Below are positions 56,897 through 64,000 of a stretch of DNA of 64,000 bases, piece after piece (within the stretch, counting starts at the first letter, position 1; the number at the start of each line of letters is the position of its first letter). The notes under the pieces are model-generated. The model made no database searches. It was not told the origin of the DNA and saw only the letters and a list, made by a program, of their open reading frames with translations. The stretch lies in the NCBI RefSeq assembly GCF_013368755.1, contig NC_049562.1:1736001-1800000 (forward strand). The letters run 5' to 3'. Origin of the DNA: Talaromyces rugulosus (lineage: Eukaryota; Ascomycota; Eurotiomycetes; Eurotiales; Trichocomaceae). A program made the position numbers and the translations under genes.

Positions 56897-58601
56897 TTTA
56901 TCTGGCGGATATACTCCTTTTGCAGGAGCAAGGCAAAGACAGAGGACAGTGAACGGGTAAGGTGACCTTTCGAATGCATGTAATTCTCGTTTCTAATACG
57001 GTCGACAAGTCGAGAAAAGAAATGCGACAGGAACTGCAGCCGTAAGCACACGGATGGACAAGTGAACCGTATTATAAAAACAGAAGCAGAAAAAAATCGC
57101 AAAGGGAGAGAGAGATAATAATGGACTGACTAGGCAGGGAGCAGGCGCGTACTAGGCCGACTCGGTGCTCGCTTGGTCCGTGTTAAGTGGAGGACGACTA
57201 CATATGGTCAGCATCCCAGCATAAGGAGTTTAAAGAGTGGAGCAGCATCGCATACGGCGGGCTCTGTCAGGCTAATGCGACAATTATTAGCACAGTTATG
57301 CGCGCGGTGACAGGTCTAACAATGGCAGATAAGGCTGGAGAGGCCTTCCGGATGCAAGGCGCAATCGACAGCAGCCACGGATAGCAACAATAGTGGTGAA
57401 TGGCGCAAGTGAGCTTGAATTGACGAGATCAGAATTTTCGTTCTGCCCTGCTGCTAGCTTGACTTTGGGGGTTCCTTGTTTTGCTTCTAGAAGGCAAGAA
57501 GGTAAAAAATGCAGCCAAATGAGCAAGCTGTATGGACTGGGGATGACGTGCTGGGGGCGATGGATGAGAAATCTCAGTTTCACAGATTCCAGTCGGGGCC
57601 AGCTCGTAATGCACTAGACCCGACCGGGCCTAGCGCGAGCCCGGCGCACGTTTTCAGCGGGTGGACAGAAATCCTTCTAGAAAACAAGCGGCCAAGAATG
57701 CGCGGATCTGCGCCATTGAAATGACTGCTTCGTACCGAGGACAATCGCATACGCAGTCCTGCTCTGTGCCACAGAGTGTTCTGTCGTACATCGCAGAGTG
57801 CGCAGTGTCACCGGCACATCTGGCCGTAAGTGCCGTCAACGAGTGTGGGGAAAGTTTCCACGAGTTGCAGCTTGCAAGCGGCGCCCTACTGCTAGACAGG
57901 CCACTAAGAATAGTCAGAGTCTGCGGAGTACGGCGAGACCGCATTACGAACTGGGAACTTAGCCTTGCACAACTGGGTCAGGGCACCCCACAGCCCCGCC
58001 GCTGCCAGTAACTAAGTGGCTGGCCTCCCTGGAGTTGCATTGGGATTGAAAACTGAACCAGTCGGAACCCGTTGTCCGGCAAATGGCAAGCGACTGTGAA
58101 TCGGGGGCCCTTGGACCGGAACTAAAGCGCATACGAAGCACTCCTTTTTTCTTCTCTTTTTCCCTGTGCTATTATTACATATTATCATAATAATACATAG
58201 TACTCCGTAATAATGTGATCAGCCGTAAGCCAGTGGCGTTCTCTCCGCCCTAGTCTTTGCCGGACCCACTTTTTAACGGCGCCACCGAGATGGCCCGCGC
58301 TGATAGGGCAGCCACTGCCCGCCCGAGCCGCCGTCTGCAAATTGCAAACTGCTGCAAACAGTAAGTACTTCGTTTAGCAGTTACTACTACTTGCTCACTC
58401 TTCGTGATGCTGAAAAAATGTTTTTTTTTTTTTTTTTATATTTTATATTTTGTTTTTCGATGGATGACAATGCTTATATTAGTAGTGACAAAACCTAATG
58501 AAATCATTGGATATTGTTCATTGCGCTAAACTCCGACCGCGTCTTCGTCCCTGTCTTGTCTATGACGTCGATCCATATGCTATCACTTATCGCTTATCGC
58601 G
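56897..58601. other. Gene-poor stretch before the transposon
   Basis: This 1.7-kb stretch includes the permease promoter. I find no gene; open frames overlap on both strands without homology. A run of about 18 T lies at 58421-58438. Confidence 0.5.
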
Positions 58602-58603
58602 TA

Positions 58604-58650
58604 ACGTATTTTATAACCCCCGTCGGCCACATAAGCCATCTCGGCCACCC
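58604..58650 (+). repeat. Left terminal inverted repeat of the pogo element
   Basis: 47 bp beginning ACGTATTTTATAACCC; its reverse complement matches 60743-60789 at every position. Confidence 0.93.
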
Positions 58651-58710
58651 CCTCAATTTTCTCCCACTTTCCACCCTACACATATTTGAAAATCGCACCA
58701 ACACAGCAAT

Positions 58711-59805
58711 ATGCCTCGGAACGCTGCAAAAAATCCCTCAAACGATGAGGGTAGACTTCAGCTTGCTGTAAACGCGTTAAAAAAAGGCCAAATCACCAGT
58801 GTGCGCGAAGCGGCGCGCCTTTTCAACGTTCCAAGATCGACGCTTCAAGATAGATATAGCGGTTGCTTTCAACGCTCATATAAGCGTGCCCATAACACCA
58901 AATTATCAGAAACCAAGGAAATATCACTTCGCGAGTAGATTATTTCTATAGATAAGCGTGGCTGCCCTGTTAGGCCTTCGATAGTAGAGCTTATGGCCAA
59001 TTGCTTGCTTGCTAAACACAATTCTATTGATTTACCACCTACTGTTGGTAAATGCTGGGTGAATAATTATTTAAGACGCTAGCAAGACCTTAAGACTCGT
59101 TACATTCGCAAATATAACTATGAGCGCGCTTTATGCAAGGATCTAATAATTATAAGTGGCTTTTTTGACGATTTTATATACGCTTTTACCAAGTATAGGA
59201 TTGTTGAAGATGACATTTGGAATTTTGACGAGACTGGGTTCGCTATAGGGATTATTTCTACTGTAAAAGTTGTATGCAGCTCTAATTATAAAGAAAAACC
59301 TTGTCTGGTGCAGCCTAGGAATTGGGAATAGGTCACAGCTATAGAATGTGTAAGTATACGTAGAATCGCGTTACCCTTACTTATTATATTGAAGTCAGTC
59401 AATAAGCTACTTGACTGATATAATTTATCCTGTTTATTCCCTGATTGATTAATTACTAAGTCGCCAAACGGTTAGACGTCTGACAAACTTGGGATTGAAT
59501 GGCTTCAAAAGATTTTTAACCTTTGTATAAACTGATTATAACTGGAAGGTACTGCATGCTGGTTCTTTGATGGCTATAGCAGTCATTTTATACCTTTATT
59601 CAATCAGTTACTACACCTATAATAATATTATTCCTATATATATATATATATACTGCTACACTCGTCTCATCTGCTTCAGCTGCTTGATATAGGTGTTTTT
59701 ACAGTTCTTAAGCGATTATATAGACATGCAGTCGAAACCGGATACCTCGCTGTAGCGTCAACCATTCAATAAAGACAATTTTTTGATGATATTATATTTG
59801 GAAAT
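58711..59805 (+). pseudogene. Pogo-type transposase pseudogene
   Basis: The frame from ATG 58711 encodes a psq/pogo helix-turn-helix (SVREAARLFNVPRSTLQDRY), then stops at TAG 58936. In the same frame, recognisable transposase continues: a CENP-B-like domain ending in KCWVNNYLRR (TAG at 59080), then KYNYERALCKD, the first catalytic block DIWNFDETGF with the Asp, and LVQPRNWE (TAG at 59329, where a Trp is usual). Further on, with frame breaks, NG-stop-TSDKLGIEWLQ, a block LDGYSSHF with the second Asp, and HSSHLLQLLDIGVFTVLKR are clear. At least four stops plus frameshifts make it non-functional. Stops at former Trp codons suit TG-to-TA mutation from RIP on the opposite strand. Confidence 0.88.
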
Positions 59806-60216
59806 TTGAGATAAAGCCTATTCCATACAAAATATTAAAAAACAGCTTTACAGCAACTGGTAATTCAACGGTATGAAGCTTGATTAATTTAATATTGAAA
59901 ACAGCTAAATGAGCAAAGAATTTTAAAAACCAGAACAAATGTCAAAAAATTTGTAAAAATGGTGACACATAGATATTTTTAGACAATTTTCTTAAAAAAT
60001 AAAATTCCATAAACACTCAGGCGCGCGTTAGACTAGTTTCTGCCTCTTTTAAAAAAATCTCCTTTCTATTCCATCACAAAAAAACCGAACAAGTACCTAC
60101 AAGCGAAATTTTAACGTGAACAACAACAAAAATCAACACCCATAAAAGACCGATGCTTTAGTGCAAAATTAGTCCTTGCACTATGTCTGATTTTGGCCTG
60201 GCGAAAGGCTATTGAT

Positions 60217-60320
60217 TTAAAGAAGCATTCACGTACTGTTCCAAACATTTGACATTAACAAATTCATATCATTTAAAATAATTCATTTTTGTCCATTTAT
60301 ATAATTATTTCAGTGGGGCG
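60217..60320 (+). repeat. Diverged internal copy of the transposon 3' end
   Basis: This segment resembles 60649-60742 in order and spacing: CACGTACTGT, CCAAACA, TTTGACAT, an AT-rich stretch with CATTTTTGTC, then GTGGGGCGGG. Similarity is roughly 65-75 percent by eye. Confidence 0.6.
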
Positions 60321-60595
60321 GGCATAAGCCAGGGCGCGGGGGCCCGCCGGCGCGCTTTAATAAAATGATGGGCTCTTATCGAGCGGGTGGATGAACTTTT
60401 GCACTATTCTGGCCGCACAACATTCCACAATCTCAGCAGCGCGCGCATTACCAGAATACGTCCCACAACAAGAAATTGTCCATTGCTTCTGCCGTTTAGG
60501 GATTTTGACATCATCTCTGAGGGTCGTGAAACGCTGCAGCAGCGTTAACAGCCTAGGAAGCTCTACAACTTCCTAATCCAGAAGTGGCTTCGGGG

Positions 60596-60676
60596 GCACG
60601 CAGGCGCGCACCGCGGACCTGTTCTAATTGTAAACAAATCGGGCATATTCGCACGTACTGTCCAAACAATTTGACA
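60596..60676 (+). pseudogene. CCHC zinc-knuckle remnant at the transposase C terminus
   Basis: A short frame reads APRTCSNCKQIGHIRTYCP and then stops after NNLT. The C-X2-C-X4-H-X4-C spacing is a zinc knuckle, a domain found at the C terminus of some fungal DDE transposases. It is intact although the upstream coding part is broken. Confidence 0.6.
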
Positions 60677-60742
60677 TAGAAATTATATAGTAATTCTGAT
60701 TATTTATTCCATTTTTGTCGATATAATAATTTTTTGTGGGGC

Positions 60743-60789
60743 GGGTGGCCGAGATGGCTTATGTGGCCGACGGGGGTTATAAAATACGT
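60743..60789 (-). repeat. Right terminal inverted repeat of the pogo element
   Basis: Perfect reverse complement of 58604-58650, followed by TA, the expected target dinucleotide. Confidence 0.93.
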
Positions 60790-60864
60790 TATCTCTTATC
60801 GATAACCTAACATGGGCCCACGTGACTTTTGACATTTTTGGCAACTGCCATATCTATACACAAA

Positions 60865-63800
60865 CTACATCATTCCATCATCTTCATCAGCCAGCAATGC
60901 TGCATAGTCGTCCGCAGAAGCAAAAGTAGGCAGGTGCCGCAGCTTGCGCTTCTTCTGCCGGCTTGTCTTGGCATCATCCTTGTCCGCTGGAGACGAAGGC
61001 ACTTCCACCCCGCCCAGCTCGATATCCGATGGCACGTCTTCGTCGCTGTCGCGGAATGCCTCCTCATCCGACACGTCCATGTCAAAGGCATCCTCGTCTT
61101 CGTCGTCATCGGATACCCCAGCCTTTGCCGTCTTGGACCCTGCTGCTGCTGCTGCTTCTTCCACTTCATCATCTTCATCAGCCTCGTCCACCTCGTCCTC
61201 ATCATCAGATGCATCGTTGAAGATCACTCCGCCGTCATCTTCCTCATCCTCATCCTCATCCTCATCAAAAGCGGACTCAAGGTCGTCCATATCGAGGTCA
61301 TCATCATCGTCGTCGCCCTCCAATTCAGGCCGTGACTCCACCAATGCTTGCCAGATCTCCGCTTCATTGTCGCTGTCGTCTCCCTCTTCTCCATCGCCGC
61401 CAGCTTTGCTCGATTTCTTGCTCTTTTTGCTATGCTTTTCCTTGCCCAGCCGGTTGAAGTATTCATGGAAGAAGACGTCATCAGCCGCAACATCCTCGGC
61501 CTGTTTCCGCCAGAATGCTTCCGAGTTGAGGGGCTCGTTGCGCGCCCGGGTAGACAAACCGCTGGCATTCACCAGGAGGTCGTGACTGTCTGACCCTGCA
61601 AGCGGTTGCATAATCGACGAACCACGCAGACCCACTGCCGCCTTGGCATTGCGATAGATGAACCGGTCCAAGAAATGGGTGAGCGTATGTAGAGTCAGGT
61701 CGGGCTTGCCAGTTAACGGCTCATGGTTGAGAATGTGATCCGCCGAGACTGAGACTGAAGGATGAAAATGCGCTAGATACGGAACCATTTCCCACAGGCA
61801 ACTCTTGTCGGCATTGCTATGTTGCGGGTCTCTCTTGCGAGAGTCGTAGCCATTCGTCACCTTCTTAGGGTTGCCCGTCTCAACAGCCTTTGTCGGCTGC
61901 GGTTCATCATCCTCATCAGGCACATCTTTGAACACTTCCTCATCGTCACTGTCGTCGGCCTCGGGCTGGTCGACCAACGAACTCAAGCTAGCATAACTCT
62001 TTTCCAATTCCCGGATGAGAAAGAACACGCCGTAGATGAAGGCTGGTTGGTGCAAACCGAGGACCTGGACGATCCGCTTCACGAATGCCTTGACTCGCTT
62101 CACACTCGTATCATTCTTCAGTGATTTGTACAAAAGGTTGAGGTAGAGCGACTGCTTGGAAGACGTGGCAACTCGTGGATCAAGCAAAGACTCGTAAAGA
62201 GTCCGGTAAAATCGATCCGTTGCAATTTGGTGCGAGACGCTGAGCTGCTGGATAAGCATCAAAGCCTGAATGCTGGTGTTGAAGTTGGACGAGTGAGTAA
62301 TCCGGAACAAAGTATCAATGTGTTTGGATACACTGCCCATTGATTGATTATTAGCAAGTATCTATTTCTCCAGGGAATTGTATACATACCGGTCATTGTC
62401 TGAAGTGGTGAACGGGTAAGCTCTGTTGACTCCAGCTAGAACCGCCGATACCAACTTCTCTTTGAACTGGTCATCATGTTCGGATTGCTCCTCTTTGGTA
62501 GCCTTCCCGTGCTTTTGCTTCGCCTTCTCGTTGGGTTTCAAAAGTGTCACAAAGAGTGAGAAGTAAATGTCGAGCAGCTGAAGAGCGACTTGTTCCTCTT
62601 TTGCGCTGAGAATGGTCTGGTTCAGGGTAATGATAGCGTAATATTTTGCTTGCTGCCCTTGACCAGGCCGGAAGAGGAATTCTTCGACTGCCGTGATTAG
62701 CGTAGGCTTCATCAACGGATGTGCCTGGCCAAGTTGCAGCAGTAGAAAAGACGCTCTTGATGCGATCTTCTTTCCAGGATCACCCAGCTTATTAACCAAT
62801 AGACGCAGCAGATTCGCCTCCTGTTCCGGCTTCTCCTTGAGTAGTTCGTAGACATAGCTAATAGCTCGGGTGCGTGAGAATTCAATTTCATCATTACACC
62901 AAGTCTCCAAAACCTTCAAGACCTCGAAGAATTGCTCCTTAAGATAGTCCTCAAAAGCCCAGACAATCAAATGGGACGGATGCAAGCCACCCGGGAGAGG
63001 ATCATTTTCAGTCCATTTGTATTCATCTTGTTGAAATGCGTTCACAAGACTGCCGTGGTTGGCAAACCCTTTGAGCTTCCGGTTACTAGGCAAAAGAGTC
63101 CCCTGCGCAAACAAGTCTTTGAGTGAACGTAAAACATCCACTGCCTGCGCTCGGCTTCGTTTCTTGGATAGGGCCACCAAGTTTTCCAGAGACTTGATGC
63201 TGTGGATAGGCGATTCCTGGACGGCCAGCGTAAGCGCTGATATCTTGTCGCTGAGTGTTCCCGAGTTCATGATGGTCGAGTAGAACTTGTGAGAGGATGA
63301 GGAAGATTTTTGCTGGATTTCCGCATATAATTTATTCTCCTTTTCCAGCAACGAGATTGCATGCTTCTTGACTCGTTCTAAAAGAAATTTTGGAAGTCCA
63401 TCGGCTTTGGATGGAGTGATCGAAGGCAACTCGGAATTGTACCAGTCTGACCTGGGCATCACAGCCTGGGCGTGCTTCAGTCAGCGAAATCCAGTAAGTA
63501 GGTCGACCCATAGATGACTTACCAATCGCGAGTACTCCTTGGGAAAAGCGTTTGGCTGTGGCTCGACAATGCTCTTCTTACTAGCATTTCTAGCGGCTGA
63601 ATCCACATCTGGAGAGGATCCATTTGCTTCCTCTGCCTCGCTCTCAACCTCGTCATCCTCCTCCTCGTCGGACTCCCTGCTCAATTCCTCATCCGAAGCT
63701 TCTTCTTCCTCTTCTTCTTCAGAAACTTGGTCGTCAGGAATTTCAGCCTGGTATTGATCGGAGCCCTTCAAAAGCTTGGCAAGCTCCTTTCTCAGAGCAT

Positions 63801-64000
63801 CCTCATTTAAAGCAGGTTTTGTCTGCGCAGAGTCTTCGGCCTCCGAGTCCGAAACGACGCCAGCCAAAAGGTCAAAGTCTTCTTTGCTGCCGCCCAATGC
63901 CAGGATTTCTTTTCTGAGAACGTCGTCTTCATCGCTAGCGTCGTCGTCGTCTTCGTCTTGGTGATTCGTCTTCTGGGGTTTCTCGCCCTTCTGGGGTTTC
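60865..64000 (-). CDS. MAK21: Ribosome biogenesis factor Mak21/Noc1 (CBF/Mak21 family), 3' part; runs off right edge
   Basis: Noc1/Mak21 acts in the nucleolus with Noc2 in 60S pre-ribosome maturation and transport. The visible exons are 64000-63523, 63465-62390 and 62332-60865 (introns 63522-63466 and 62389-62333, 57 nt each), about 1007 codons. The N terminus lies outside the window; the visible part starts in a Lys/Asp-rich stretch (GEKPQKTNHQDEDDDD). Acidic runs are followed by the helical repeat region (DWYNSELPSITPSKADGLPK, GLHPSHLIVWAFEDYLKEQF). The CBF/Mak21 domain includes FYRTLYESLLDPR, LYLNLLYKSLKND, FIYGVFFLIRELEKSY and YLAHFHPSVSVSADHIL. The C-terminal 200 residues hold long Asp/Glu runs, then a basic RQKKRKLRHLPTFASADDYA ending as in Mak21 proteins. 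Confidence 0.95.

Larger units (their letters stand above)
58604..60789 (+). mobile_element. Pogo-type (Tc1/mariner superfamily) DNA transposon relic with intact ends
   Basis: The 2,186-bp element is bounded by perfect 47-bp terminal inverted repeats that start ACGTATTTT, with a TA on each outer side (58602-58603 and 60790-60791), the target duplication of this superfamily. ACGT-starting ends are known for fungal pogo elements of the Tan1/Vader kind. Inside is a decayed transposase with an N-terminal helix-turn-helix and a DDE core. The interior from about 59400 to 60310 is much more AT-rich than the neighbours, and premature stops are TAG/TAA in place of TGG or CAA codons, as repeat-induced point mutation produces. 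The right end lies only about 73 bp from the MAK21 stop. Confidence 0.9.

Noticed and set aside
57661..58011. 116-codon plus-strand frame
   Set aside because: Overlaps an equally long frame on the minus strand, with no recognisable feature.

Overview
This window is nuclear DNA of a filamentous ascomycete, most likely Eurotiomycetes (Aspergillus/Penicillium-like; the genus is inference). The signs are many short introns of 50-80 nt with GTRNGT donors and CTAAC-type branch points, a beta-tubulin gene with the eight-intron layout of Aspergillus benA, HOG-pathway and COPI genes of fungal type, and a degenerate pogo-type transposon. Genes lie on both strands with no operons. For nearly every gene below the exon lengths were summed and the spliced frame stays open to the stop.

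Layout. 0-6 kb: SEC26 (beta-COP, cut by the left edge) is divergent from a mago nashi gene, followed by GID4. 6-20 kb: the MAPKKK sskB, an ammonium transporter with GATA sites upstream, a Tat-SF1/CUS2-like splicing factor, benA, and an MpaB-type (DUF2236) ER oxygenase. 20-37 kb: a vacuolar PMC1-type Ca2+-ATPase, a cyanamide-hydratase-like HD protein, NUP84, a tiny four-exon CMC4 gene, SUMO, and an unrecognised 193-aa protein. 37-45 kb: a fused succinyl-CoA synthetase alpha-beta gene, a hotdog thioesterase, V-ATPase subunit C and APS kinase. 45-57 kb: an unrecognised repeat-rich acidic protein, a gene-poor stretch of 3.2 kb, an MFS transporter, glycine cleavage T protein and an Mtr-like amino-acid permease. 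57-64 kb: a gene-poor stretch, a pogo-type transposon relic with perfect 47-bp terminal inverted repeats, and MAK21/NOC1, cut by the right edge.

Most genes are housekeeping: vesicle coat, nuclear pore, RNA processing, ribosome biogenesis, sulfate assimilation, one-carbon metabolism and ion transport. There is no biosynthetic cluster, CRISPR array or convincing tRNA. The most unusual items are the fused succinyl-CoA synthetase, whose beta half has lost the nucleotide-binding segment and metal ligands while the alpha half keeps its phosphohistidine; its 8-nt microexon; the CMC4 gene with a start codon isolated on its own exon plus a 13-nt microexon; the transposon with decayed coding sequence but perfect ends; and the orphan acidic repeat protein.
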